Positions 38,372 to 46,955 of a DNA stretch of 64,000 nucleotides are shown here, one piece after another. Position 1 is the stretch's first letter; each line of letters starts with the position of its first letter. The translations under genes were made by a program, and so were the position numbers. The stretch covers positions 372,001 through 436,000 of the forward strand of contig NZ_WJYA01000005.1 of assembly GCF_009709615.1 (NCBI RefSeq), read 5' to 3'. Under the pieces are notes generated by a model that was given only the letters and a program-made list of their open reading frames with translations, was not told where the DNA came from and ran no database searches. The stretch comes from Winogradskyella ouciana. GTDB taxonomy: Bacteria > Bacteroidota > Bacteroidia > Flavobacteriales > Flavobacteriaceae.

Positions 38372-39283
38372 ATGCTTAAAGTAAAAAATATTTCTTTTGG
38401 GTATTCTTCAACTACTGTTTTAGAAGAAGTTGACTTTAGTATTGGAATTGGTGAAAACCTAGCCATTATTGGCGAAAGTGGCTCTGGAAAAAGTACCATG
38501 CTCAAACTAATTTACGGTGAATATGATTTAGAAGTCGGTGAAATTTTATGGAATGACATCAAAATTCTTGGGCCAAAATACAATCTGGTAATTGGCTATG
38601 ACTTTATGAAATATGTCACCCAAGAGTTTGATTTAATGCCTTACACCTCGGTTGAAGAAAATATAGGCAAATACCTGTCTCGTTTTTATCCAAAGGAAAA
38701 AGAAAAACGGATTAAAGAACTGATTAAAGTTGTAGAGCTTGAGTCCTTTTCAAAAACTAAAGTTAAAAACTTAAGTGGTGGGCAAAAACAACGTGTTGCA
38801 CTCGCTAGAGCATTAGCAAAAGAACCCGAAATCTTGTTACTAGATGAGCCTTTTAGCCATATTGATAATTTTAAAAAACAATCTTTAAGACGAAACCTTT
38901 TTAAGTATCTAAAGGGGAACAGCATTTCTTGTATTGTTGCGACTCACGACAAGAGTGACGTACTGGGCTTTGCTGATAAAATGATTGTACTTCACAATAA
39001 AAAAATCATTGCCAAAGGCACACCTCAAGAGCTGTACAAAAGCCCAAAAACACCACTGATTGCTTCTTTTTTTGAAGAATTTTCGACTATAAATGATGAA
39101 ATCTACTATGCACATCAACTTGAAATTGTAGAGCAATCTAATTTTAAAGCTCTTGTGAAACAGTCTTATTTTAACGGTAATTCTTGGTTGATTGAAGCAG
39201 AATATAATAGTGATTCTGTTTTCATTACTCACAGAAACTTCTTAGAAAAAGACACTGTTGTGTATTTTAATATCAAAAAATAA
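38372..39283 (+). CDS. ABC transporter ATP-binding protein
   Basis: The ATPase has a Walker A GESGSGKST (about 32-40), signature LSGGQKQRVALARALA and Walker B ILLLDEPFSHID. It is the single-domain type with an extra C-terminal region of about 90 residues that may be a TOBE-like substrate-linked or regulatory domain. The ATG at 38372 (303 residues, MLKVKNISFGY) is preferred because an earlier in-frame start lies in the upstream terminator. No permease or binding protein is adjacent, so the substrate is unknown. It ends 3 nt before the convergent MMPL gene. Confidence 0.88.
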   Translation: MLKVKNISFGYSSTTVLEEVDFSIGIGENLAIIGESGSGKSTMLKLIYGEYDLEVGEILWNDIKILGPKYNLVIGYDFMKYVTQEFDLMPYTSVEENIGKYLSRFYPKEKEKRIKELIKVVELESFSKTKVKNLSGGQKQRVALARALAKEPEILLLDEPFSHIDNFKKQSLRRNLFKYLKGNSISCIVATHDKSDVLGFADKMIVLHNKKIIAKGTPQELYKSPKTPLIASFFEEFSTINDEIYYAHQLEIVEQSNFKALVKQSYFNGNSWLIEAEYNSDSVFITHRNFLEKDTVVYFNIKK

Positions 39284-39286
39284 CTT

Positions 39287-41539
39287 TTACTTATCAAACT
39301 TCTTCAAGAGTGCTGGCAAATAAAATATATCCGTTATCAATGCAATCGCAACTGTAACCGCACACAACAAACCAAAATCCTTAACGGAAGGTGTAGCACT
39401 TGAGGCAATAATCAAAAAACCACCAACCAAAGCGATAGTTGTAGAAATCAATGCGCTTCCCGTATAATGCATCGCATTATCCATTCGGTTTTTCGGAGAG
39501 CCTTTTATGGTTTTACTTCGTCTGTATTTATGCACTAAGTGGATGGTGTCGTCCATAGCAATACCCAACATAATGGGTGTAATCATTGCCGTGGTCACAT
39601 CCAACGGAATATCCAACAAGCTCATAAAAATTGCCAACATTGCAAGTGGTAATAAGTTAGGTATTAAAACCAATAGCGTGGTTCGCAATCGCTTAATAAA
39701 AATTAAAAGACAAAGAAACGCCACAAAAAAAGCAGCAAAAAACGATTTAAATTGTGTCTCTAGGATGAAGTTATTGAGCTGTGCAAACACAACAGCAAAT
39801 CCGTTAATTTTTAAATTGTAATCTTCAACATTAAAGGTCGCTTCAAAATCCCTCTGAATATCTTCCAGTACTTTTTCTAGTTCAGAGGTTTTCATTTCTC
39901 CTAACGTCAACGTGAATCCTGCAGTTGATAGATCTTCAGAAAAGAGCTTGAAGAAGCTGTTATCATTACTATCAACTTCAGCTAACGTGTTTTTTAATTT
40001 TGCTTCAGAAATGTTGGATTGAAATAAAACAGGAGTTCGTTTTTCCAAAAAGGATTTTATAGTAACTACCGAAACCGGACTCGCAATAAATGGATTGTCC
40101 TCCAATCTATTTTGAAAATCTTCAAGTTGTTTTATGGCGTCTCTATTCAGAATAACGTCTCCATTTACTGTAGAAATATTGAGCTGTAAACGGTTACTTC
40201 CACCGAGTTCAACTTCAACAGTTCTTAAATCTTGTTTTGCTGTTCCTTCTGCCAAAAGGTCACGGGAATTAGTATCAATTTTAACTTGAAATATAGAATA
40301 TATACCAAACAAAAGAATTGCCGAAAAGCCCACTATAATGCTCGTTTTATATTGGGAAGTCACACTATTAATCCAATTAATAAACGCATTTTGATTCCAT
40401 TTTTTTAAGCTTAAAAGCGGTTTGGCCTTTTCAAAATTATGAGTCATAAAACTGAAGCCAATAATGGTAATCACATATACCAAGATAAAACTTAGTAATA
40501 AGCCAATACACGTAAAAACACCCATATTCTTAAACGCTGGTAAAGGTGACAAATACAGCGCAAAATAACCAACGAATGTGGTCAACGTAGTGTAGAAACA
40601 AGGTGTGAGACTTTTTCGAATGGCAATGGTTAGCAGATCAATTTTGTTCAATGTTTTGTTTAAAATCCCTTCTTTGTGATAAATGTTAATGATATGAACA
40701 GCATCACTAACACTGTAAACCATTAATATGGTTGGGATGAGCATAGATATCATATTGAGTGCATATCCCAAGGATGTTATAAGTCCAAATAACAGGGTTA
40801 TTGGAACCGCTACCGACAAAAGTGAAATAATTAAATAACGCTTACTCGGCAACATAAACAAAAGTAAAATTGTGATTACCAAAATGGTTAAAATCCCAAA
40901 GGTTAAGCTCTCTTTGTAAATCCCTTTACTATACGCTTCATTTAATACTGGTGGACCCGTTAGATAATAATTTGAAAATTCCTTATCTAAAATTGTACGT
41001 ATCTCCCCAGCAATATCTTGGCGTTTGGCTTCAATCGTCGGAGTTGGGTTGAGCTGAATATAAAAGAATTGATTTCTGTAGTCTTTGGTCACCAATTGCG
41101 AAGTAATATTCGGTAATTTTGAAAAGAGGTTTTTTAATCCTTTTTCACTACGTTTCGGATTGTAGAGGTTATCAAAATTTATTTTGCTGTTGGCATAAAT
41201 AGGGTATTTGGCTTTAGCCAAACTGAACGTTGTCTTCACGTAAGGTAAGTCTTCGAAAGTTTTATGAAGCTTTTTTAACCTATTTATTTCAATTTCGCCA
41301 ATGGCATTTTCAACAGGAAGCATAGCAATAAAGATTTCATCTGAACCAAAATTTTCCTGAAAATCTATATACGCTTTATAGCTAGGATCATCCTCTAAAA
41401 ACCAAATAGACAATGAATTGTCAACACTGAGTTTATTTATGGTTTGGTAAGCTGAAACACCCATTAGCAACACCAAAACCATAATGATTGCTATTCTGAA
41501 TTTGATGATAGTTGATATGATGGCTTTTAATTTATTCAT
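39287..41539 (-). CDS. MMPL/RND-family transporter (putative lipid exporter)
   Basis: The 750-residue inner-membrane protein has an N-terminal TM helix and two repeated halves, each with a large periplasmic loop and an SSD/MMPL-like six-helix bundle (GLITSLGYALNMISMLIPTIL and PLAMLAIFMSLLDIPLDVTT). The conserved DDTIHL after the second bundle is typical of the RND/MMPL group. It lies at the end of the type III PKS cluster, 45 nt after the phosphopantetheinyl transferase gene, in the same direction. It is the obvious candidate to move the cluster's lipid product, though no substrate can be assigned from sequence. Confidence 0.85.
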   Translation of the reverse strand: MNKLKAIISTIIKFRIAIIMVLVLLMGVSAYQTINKLSVDNSLSIWFLEDDPSYKAYIDFQENFGSDEIFIAMLPVENAIGEIEINRLKKLHKTFEDLPYVKTTFSLAKAKYPIYANSKINFDNLYNPKRSEKGLKNLFSKLPNITSQLVTKDYRNQFFYIQLNPTPTIEAKRQDIAGEIRTILDKEFSNYYLTGPPVLNEAYSKGIYKESLTFGILTILVITILLLFMLPSKRYLIISLLSVAVPITLLFGLITSLGYALNMISMLIPTILMVYSVSDAVHIINIYHKEGILNKTLNKIDLLTIAIRKSLTPCFYTTLTTFVGYFALYLSPLPAFKNMGVFTCIGLLLSFILVYVITIIGFSFMTHNFEKAKPLLSLKKWNQNAFINWINSVTSQYKTSIIVGFSAILLFGIYSIFQVKIDTNSRDLLAEGTAKQDLRTVEVELGGSNRLQLNISTVNGDVILNRDAIKQLEDFQNRLEDNPFIASPVSVVTIKSFLEKRTPVLFQSNISEAKLKNTLAEVDSNDNSFFKLFSEDLSTAGFTLTLGEMKTSELEKVLEDIQRDFEATFNVEDYNLKINGFAVVFAQLNNFILETQFKSFFAAFFVAFLCLLIFIKRLRTTLLVLIPNLLPLAMLAIFMSLLDIPLDVTTAMITPIMLGIAMDDTIHLVHKYRRSKTIKGSPKNRMDNAMHYTGSALISTTIALVGGFLIIASSATPSVKDFGLLCAVTVAIALITDIFYLPALLKKFDK

Positions 41540-41544
41540 TTATC

Positions 41545-41566
41545 ATTACTGCGAAAGCAGGGATCT
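41545..41566. repeat. CATTCCTGCGAAAGCAGG-type dispersed repeat, copy 1
   Basis: ATTACTGCGAAAGCAGGGATCT lies between the PPTase and MMPL genes. It resembles the copies at 19781-19806 and 41594-41620. Confidence 0.45.
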
Positions 41567-41584
41567 ATTTTAGTTTAGTTTATA

Positions 41585-42184
41585 TCATAATGATACTCCT
41601 CCTTTCGCAGGAAGGGCAACGTGCACAAAGGCATAAGCACCAAATTGCCCATGATGACTAATGCTCACTTTGATTTTTTCTGAATTAAAACTCACGGTCG
41701 GAATTCCAAGCTCTGATTTCTGAAGTTTTAGTTCTGAAAAAGGAACTTGATGTGTTCTTGAAATGCTGCTCAATAACGCTGATTTAGTTTCTTTGCTCTG
41801 TGATTTGTGATGTCTTACGTTAAGTCGAATGACTTCTGAATTTATTTCAAAAAGATTTAACCGTGCTTCAGAAATTATATAGTTTGAAGTTACTTTTGAT
41901 TGTGTGTAACATTCAAAGTCTTTGAAAAACACTTTTTGGTTTTTATTTTGAACTGCACAATCAAAAGATTTGGGACTATAAAATCGGCTTGGATTTAGCT
42001 GTGTGTAAAGTTTATAAGCAGCTTCTTTCATTGACCACAGTTGCCATACTTTTAAAAACGGATTATTAGAATTTTTAATGTATTGTTGCTCATTTGGCGT
42101 AAATAATTTTTCTAAGAAGCGAGGACGTTGCCAATTAGAGGACATTTTTGCTTCAGCCAAATCAACAATATCATTGCCAACCAT
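41585..42184 (-). CDS. 4'-phosphopantetheinyl transferase
   Basis: Transfers phosphopantetheine from CoA to a carrier-protein serine. The 199-residue protein has the family motifs GNDIVDLAE near the N terminus and WSMKEAAYKLY (the WxxKEAxxK core). Its ATG overlaps the ACP stop by one base (TAATG), so it likely activates that ACP. The last 10 or so residues (ALPAKGGVSL) are encoded by a dispersed repeat copy and are probably not part of the ancestral protein. Confidence 0.88.
   Translation of the reverse strand: MVGNDIVDLAEAKMSSNWQRPRFLEKLFTPNEQQYIKNSNNPFLKVWQLWSMKEAAYKLYTQLNPSRFYSPKSFDCAVQNKNQKVFFKDFECYTQSKVTSNYIISEARLNLFEINSEVIRLNVRHHKSQSKETKSALLSSISRTHQVPFSELKLQKSELGIPTVSFNSEKIKVSISHHGQFGAYAFVHVALPAKGGVSL
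41594..41620. repeat. Dispersed repeat copy 2, forming the 3' end of the PPTase gene
   Basis: The reverse complement reads TTGCCCTTCCTGCGAAAGG, the same element as at 19781-19806. It encodes the final residues of the PPTase and its stop codon. Confidence 0.5.
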
Positions 42185-42435
42185 TAATTATCTAATTTGG
42201 TGTTTATAATTTGCATAGCTGACTTAACATCGAGCATATTCTCCATATCCTCGTTTTCCAATCTTATATCAAATTCGTCTTCGATATCAAGAATAATATC
42301 AACTAAATTTGCTGAATTTATCTTCAGGTCTTTTACAAAATCGGTGTCTTCGGATAAGAATTTAAAAGCTTCTTCGTCTTGAACGTAAGGTGCTATTATG
42401 GTTTTTAGTTTTGGGATTAATTCTTCTTTGTTCAT
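42184..42435 (-). CDS. Dedicated acyl carrier protein
   Basis: The 83-residue acidic helical protein has the phosphopantetheine serine in KINSANLVDIIL (the usual DSLD is changed to NSAN). The loop DTDFVKDLKI precedes it. A housekeeping ACP would normally sit next to fabD/fabG/fabF. Here it is flanked by a ketosynthase and PPTase, which marks it as pathway specific. It overlaps the PPTase start by one base. Confidence 0.88.
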   Translation of the reverse strand: MNKEELIPKLKTIIAPYVQDEEAFKFLSEDTDFVKDLKINSANLVDIILDIEDEFDIRLENEDMENMLDVKSAMQIINTKLDN

Positions 42436-42525
42436 AGCTTGTTATTGTATTGTAAAGTTACGCTATAAATGGCATCTATGAAATAGAAAAATATAAGGCT
42501 AACTTATTGTCACTCTGACAGCGAA

Positions 42526-43800
42526 TTATAAATGAAACTTCTTAAAAACCACACAAGCATTAACATCGCCAAAACCAAAACTTGCCTTCGCCAGAACATC
42601 AAAATTTAAATCTATTTTTTCCGTAGGAATTTTTTCTGAATCGATAAGTGCTTCAATTTCAGGATGCAAATCTTCACAGTTGATGTTTGGTGCAATAAAT
42701 TGTTCTTTTAATTGAATCACGCTCGCCACACACTCAATCGCGCCAGCAGCAGCCAAGCAATGGCCAATCATGGATTTAGTAGAATTTACATATGGGAAAT
42801 CAATACCTGTTCGATTTAAGGCTTTGGTCCAATTTTCGATTTCTAGAGCATCTTTAGTAGTAGCTGTAAGATGACCATTTATTACTTCAATGTCATTTGA
42901 CAAAATTCCAGAATTTTCAATTGCTTTTTTGATGCAACGTTTTACGGCTTCTGGATTTGGTGCGGTCAATGTACCGCCTTCTCGTTGTCCACCAGAATTA
43001 ACTTCTCCACCTAAAACCTCAGCATAAATAGTTGTACCACGCTCTAACGCACTCTCAAGAGATTCTAAAACCAAAGCGCCTGCACCACTTCCAGGAACAA
43101 AGCCAGAAGCTGTAGCACTCATTGGTCTTGAGGCTTTTTCTGGTTCATTATTATGCTTGTAAGTCATTACGCGCATGGCATCAAATCCGCCCCAAATATA
43201 TGGGCCATCGTCGCTGCAACTGCCAACAAGCATACGTTTAGCTTTTCCATTTTGAATACGGTCAAAACCCATCAACAATGCTTCTGTTCCTGTTGTGCAA
43301 GCTGAAGAATTTGTTGTAACCTGGTTGCCCAAACCTAACATTCCACTTAAATATGCACTAACTCCACTTGCCATGGTCTGTAACACCACTGTGCTTCCCA
43401 AACGACGCACTTTGCCTTCATCGACTCCATGAATGGCTTCTCTGAACTTCTCTACACCAGATGTTCCTGTTCCGAAAATAAGTCCCGTATAATAATCCAA
43501 TTCACTTTCTGGATTCATATTAAAACCAGCATCTTTCCAGGCGTCTACACCAGCGATACAACCATACAAAATTCCAGAGCTATTAAATCCCCTTAATTGT
43601 AAATCTGTAAAATATTTTGACTTTAAGTCTTCAGAAATATTTGGAACGCCACCAATTTGACAAGAAAAATTGAGGTCTTTTAGGTTCTGGTGAAATGTGA
43701 TTCCTGATTTACCTTCTCTTAGCGCATCTGTAAATTCTGTCACTCCCACTCCGTTTGGTGCTACCACTCCCAAACCTGTTATGACTACTCTTTTTTTCAT
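42526..43800 (-). CDS. Beta-ketoacyl-ACP synthase (FabF-like, KAS II)
   Basis: Elongating ketosynthase of 424 residues. The thiolase-fold catalytic triad is seen in NSSACTTGTEAL (C168), NGHLTATTKDA and STKSMIGHCLAAAG. Taking the ATG at 43800 (MKKRVVITGLGVV) is preferred over a TTG three codons upstream. It lies 24 nt after the dehydratase gene and 90 nt before the ACP gene. It probably extends an ACP-bound acyl chain for the downstream type III PKS product. Confidence 0.9.
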   Translation of the reverse strand: MKKRVVITGLGVVAPNGVGVTEFTDALREGKSGITFHQNLKDLNFSCQIGGVPNISEDLKSKYFTDLQLRGFNSSGILYGCIAGVDAWKDAGFNMNPESELDYYTGLIFGTGTSGVEKFREAIHGVDEGKVRRLGSTVVLQTMASGVSAYLSGMLGLGNQVTTNSSACTTGTEALLMGFDRIQNGKAKRMLVGSCSDDGPYIWGGFDAMRVMTYKHNNEPEKASRPMSATASGFVPGSGAGALVLESLESALERGTTIYAEVLGGEVNSGGQREGGTLTAPNPEAVKRCIKKAIENSGILSNDIEVINGHLTATTKDALEIENWTKALNRTGIDFPYVNSTKSMIGHCLAAAGAIECVASVIQLKEQFIAPNINCEDLHPEIEALIDSEKIPTEKIDLNFDVLAKASFGFGDVNACVVFKKFHL

Positions 43801-43824
43801 TTTTCCCAATTGTGAGATTACTGC

Positions 43825-44268
43825 CTACACAGGAATTTGTATCATTCCCGAAATTTTTCCACGTGCAACCAATTCCTCTTTTTCATTAATCATCTTTACA
43901 TTACACTTCAATTTATTAAATCGAAATACTTTTTTTTCTGAAATGACAGTTACTTTTTCATTAGGCAAAACCGGTAAATAGAAATCCATTTGATGTGACG
44001 TCAATGCTATTTGTGGGTTTTTGCTATCGTCTAACTCGTCTTTCATTAAATATATCCCTAGACAAACTAATCCTATTTGCGCCATGCATTCTGTTAAGAT
44101 CACTCCTGGTGTGATTGGGTTGTCCTTAAAATGGCCTTTGTAAAACATTTCATCACTTTTAAAGGTGTAGTGACCTTTGATTTCTTCTTCTGAAATTTCA
44201 TCTATGCCATCGACGAATAAAAATGGGTTTTGATAGGGTAAAAGGTTTATGATGTCATTCTTATTCAT
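43825..44268 (-). CDS. FabZ-like 3-hydroxyacyl-ACP dehydratase
   Basis: Hot-dog-fold dehydratase. Taking the ATG at 44268 gives 147 residues (MNKNDIINLLPYQNPFLFVDG); an upstream TTG at 44310 gives a less typical start. The active-site histidine and glutamate are in YKGHFKDNP (H46) and GVILTECMAQIG (E60). It lies between the ketosynthase and the enoyl-reductase-type SDR. A bifunctional dehydratase/isomerase role is not excluded. Confidence 0.88.
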   Translation of the reverse strand: MNKNDIINLLPYQNPFLFVDGIDEISEEEIKGHYTFKSDEMFYKGHFKDNPITPGVILTECMAQIGLVCLGIYLMKDELDDSKNPQIALTSHQMDFYLPVLPNEKVTVISEKKVFRFNKLKCNVKMINEKEELVARGKISGMIQIPV

Positions 44269-44313
44269 AGTTTCTTTATAACTTCTCAATACAATTTTCT
44301 TGTTCCTCAAAAA

Positions 44314-44326
44314 TCACTCGAAGTGA
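44314..44326. repeat. Small palindrome in the SDR-dehydratase gap
   Basis: TCACT-CGA-AGTGA is a 5-bp perfect inverted repeat of a form often seen in flavobacterial interspersed repeats (from memory). It lies in the 73-nt gap of the cluster. Confidence 0.35.
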
Positions 44327-44341
44327 CATTTTATTTATACT

Positions 44342-45136
44342 TTATGACAGATGTTCTCCTCCATCAACAGGAATCACAGTTCCCGTAATCCAAGACGCTT
44401 CATCCTTGCTCAATAAATATACAGCATTTGCAACATCTTCTGGCAGTGTTAATCGTTTGTTTGGATTGCGTTTAAGAGTGTGTTCTATTATTTTTTTGCT
44501 TCCTGGAATCATGCGTAAAGATGATGTATCTGTAACTCCCGCTTGAATGCAGTTGGCTTTAATGCCGTATGGTGCAAACTCCAATGCTATGTTCCTCGTA
44601 ATGGCTTCAAGCGTTACTTTGGCTGCTGAAACGGCCGCATAATTTGGCCAAGCTCTAGAATTGCCTTCGCTTGTAAAACTTATGATTCTGGCATCTGCTG
44701 AAAACAAATCGGCTTCATAAATGGCTTTTGTCCAATCGTAAAGACTTATTGCCATCGCATTTATAGTTAAATTGAAATCATCATTTTTTAATTCCGGTTT
44801 TTCGTTTGAAACCATTGGTTTTAAATTGCCTTTGGCGACGCTGTGAACAAGGGTTCTAATTTTCCCGTCACTTCCAAACGTTTCTTTTAGTTTTTGGATG
44901 ACTTCGTTTCTTTTTTCAGCTTTAAAAGCGTCTGTGTTGAAGGATTTAAACTTTACTCCTTCATTTTTTATAGTTTCAAATTCTGCTTCAATTTCGTCTT
45001 CTTGCAATCTTGAATTTCTATGAACGATGCAGATATTCATGCCGTGTTTGGCCAGTTTTTTTGCTGTTGCCAAACCTAAGCCGCTGCTGCCTCCTAAAAT
45101 GAGTGCCCAATAATTTTTGCTTTTAAATTCTTTCAT
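44342..45136 (-). CDS. FabL-like enoyl-ACP reductase (SDR family)
   Basis: NAD(P)H-dependent SDR of 264 residues with the glycine-rich motif LGGSSGLGLATA (about 14-25). The catalytic residues are spaced Y166-x6-K173 (NYAAVSAAK), the pattern of enoyl reductases FabI/FabL rather than the YxxxK of ketoreductases. The start at 45136 (MKEFKSKNYW) is chosen because the upstream extension MLNLFQHLIIIKN (start at 45175) is encoded by a dispersed repeat. It follows the type III PKS and precedes the dehydratase gene in the operon. A ketoreductase role is less likely but cannot be excluded from sequence alone. Confidence 0.83.
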   Translation of the reverse strand: MKEFKSKNYWALILGGSSGLGLATAKKLAKHGMNICIVHRNSRLQEDEIEAEFETIKNEGVKFKSFNTDAFKAEKRNEVIQKLKETFGSDGKIRTLVHSVAKGNLKPMVSNEKPELKNDDFNLTINAMAISLYDWTKAIYEADLFSADARIISFTSEGNSRAWPNYAAVSAAKVTLEAITRNIALEFAPYGIKANCIQAGVTDTSSLRMIPGSKKIIEHTLKRNPNKRLTLPEDVANAVYLLSKDEASWITGTVIPVDGGEHLS

Positions 45137-45150
45137 GTTTTTAATAATAA

Positions 45151-45174
45151 TGAGATGCTGAAACAAGTTCAGCA
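45151..45174. repeat. TGCTGAAACAAGTTCAGCA dispersed hairpin repeat
   Basis: Perfect 7-bp inverted repeat TGCTGAA / TTCAGCA. I recognise GTCATGCTGAACTTGTTTCAGCATCTC as a common interspersed repeat in Bacteroidota. It forms a false N-terminal extension (LNLFQHL) of the SDR gene. Confidence 0.6.
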
Positions 45175-45191
45175 CAACAAAATAAATTTTG

Positions 45192-46244
45192 TCACCACTC
45201 TAACAAAATTCTTTGTGCCGAAAATCCCGGTCCAAAACTTAGCATAATACCTTTGTCTCCTTTTGGCAAATCCCTGTCCATAAATCGCTCTAAAACGTAA
45301 AGCACGGTTGCACTACTCATATTTCCATAAAGTCTTAGCACTTCCTTTGTGTCATCTATATTCTTGCCTAAATCACCGAATAAATCTTCTACCGTCTGTA
45401 CTATTTTTTTTCCTCCAGGATGAAAAACCAAATGGTCAATGTCTTCAATCGTAAGATTGTTTCGCTCTAAAAACGGATGAATTATTTTAGGAAAATGGTC
45501 TGCAATGGTTTGTGGCACTGATTGGTCTAACACCATTTGTAGGCCAGAATTTTTCAATTTAAAACCCATCATATGTTCGGCATCAAAGAAATGGTACATG
45601 GCTTCGTCTTTTATTTCTGGGCCTTTTTCCTCTTCATACGACGATAAAATCACACTCGCACAACCATCTCCAAAAATTGCTGCGCTCACAATGTTTACCA
45701 TAGAATAATCATCGAGTTGAAAGGTTGCCGTTGGCGATTCTACCGCAATCACCGCTGCTCGTTTATTCGGGTTGGCTTTTAGAAAATTATTGGCATATAT
45801 AATTCCTGAAACTCCTGCTGCACAACCCATTTCGGTTACTGGGAGACGTACAATATCTTGTTTCATTTCAAGATTATTAATAAGATAGGCATCTAACGAC
45901 GGAATCATAATGCCAGTGCAACTCACCGTAATTATATAATCAATGTCAGTAGGTTTTAGTTGGGCTTTTTTCAATGCTTTAAGCAAACTTTTCTCTGCTA
46001 ATATTATCGCCTCCCTAGTGTATATATCGTTTTTTTCCTCAAAAGACGTTTTGTTGAAAACCTCTTCGGCATCCATTATGGAATAGCGTTTATCTACTGC
46101 TGCATTTTCAAAAATCTTTAGGACTTTTCTTTTAAAACGTTCTTCTTTTCCATTTAGCCATAGTTCCACAAAAGGTAAAATGTCTTTGGTCTCTCTGGTA
46201 TATTTTGGTAATTGTTTTGCAACTGATGTAATTCTAACTGCCAT
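45192..46244 (-). CDS. Type III polyketide synthase (chalcone/stilbene synthase superfamily)
   Basis: The 350-residue homodimeric ketosynthase uses a free acyl-CoA or ACP-linked starter and malonyl-CoA, without its own ACP. The catalytic triad is Cys141 (EMGCAAGVSG), His275 (HPGGKK) and Asn308 (GNMSS). The GPGF loop (about 338-341) and the C-terminal QRILLEW are family features. The gene has zero-base spacing with the upstream methyltransferase stop (TAAATG). In this cluster it probably accepts a long acyl starter and makes an alkylpyrone, resorcinol or related ring; the ring type is an inference. Confidence 0.88.
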   Translation of the reverse strand: MAVRITSVAKQLPKYTRETKDILPFVELWLNGKEERFKRKVLKIFENAAVDKRYSIMDAEEVFNKTSFEEKNDIYTREAIILAEKSLLKALKKAQLKPTDIDYIITVSCTGIMIPSLDAYLINNLEMKQDIVRLPVTEMGCAAGVSGIIYANNFLKANPNKRAAVIAVESPTATFQLDDYSMVNIVSAAIFGDGCASVILSSYEEEKGPEIKDEAMYHFFDAEHMMGFKLKNSGLQMVLDQSVPQTIADHFPKIIHPFLERNNLTIEDIDHLVFHPGGKKIVQTVEDLFGDLGKNIDDTKEVLRLYGNMSSATVLYVLERFMDRDLPKGDKGIMLSFGPGFSAQRILLEW

Positions 46245-46955
46245 TTATTTTTTAATTAGCCATTGGTAACGAAATGCCCATTTCCAGCGGATTTGTGATT
46301 TGAGGTGTAGTTGTTGTGATATTTCTTCTAATTCTTCTCGTTTAAAAGCACGAAGAATAGAGGTTAATCCATCTTGTTTTATCATTTGGTTGGTTATCAC
46401 CAAACCTAATAATTTAAAGAGTCCGTAGGCCAATTTACTCCTTTGTAAATCATTTATAACCAAACCAATATTAGCATTGGCATATAATTTTTTTAATAAT
46501 TTTTTTATTTCCTCTTCTTTAAAATGATGCAGAAAAAGTGTTGTAAGCGCAATATCAAAATTCAAAGTTTCAAATTGGTCCGAAAAAATATCGATACTTT
46601 TAAAAGTTATATTAGGATACCCAGAAGATAGTTCCGTGGCATAAGCAATTGCATCTTGGTTGGCATCGACACCTATTAATCTAAAGCTATATTGATGTTT
46701 ACGGCCATATTTTGCGACTTGTCTTAGTATGTCTCCGTGTCCACAGCCCAAATCTATAATGGTATAGGTTTTATTCTTTGGCTGGTTTTTTAAAAGCTGA
46801 ATAATACCATCTAAAGTCACACGGTTTCCTCCTAGCCATTTATTGATGTTACCGAGTTTATCCAAGGTGTCGCGTAACAATTCCCCTTTTAGTGAAAAAT
46901 CGTCCATGAGCTCTGTTTTATTGCTTCGATATTTAGTGTTTATAAATAAATTCAC
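46245..46955 (-). CDS. SAM-dependent class I methyltransferase
   Basis: The 236-residue protein has motif I TIIDLGCGHGDIL (about 65-77) and the following acidic-residue loop LIGVDANQDA, giving a class I fold. The start is a GTG overlapping the FAD-oxidoreductase stop (TAGTG). It lies immediately before the type III PKS gene with no gap, so it likely methylates the PKS product on O or C. No homology to known ring-methylases can be stated. Confidence 0.83.
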   Translation of the reverse strand: MNLFINTKYRSNKTELMDDFSLKGELLRDTLDKLGNINKWLGGNRVTLDGIIQLLKNQPKNKTYTIIDLGCGHGDILRQVAKYGRKHQYSFRLIGVDANQDAIAYATELSSGYPNITFKSIDIFSDQFETLNFDIALTTLFLHHFKEEEIKKLLKKLYANANIGLVINDLQRSKLAYGLFKLLGLVITNQMIKQDGLTSILRAFKREELEEISQQLHLKSQIRWKWAFRYQWLIKK

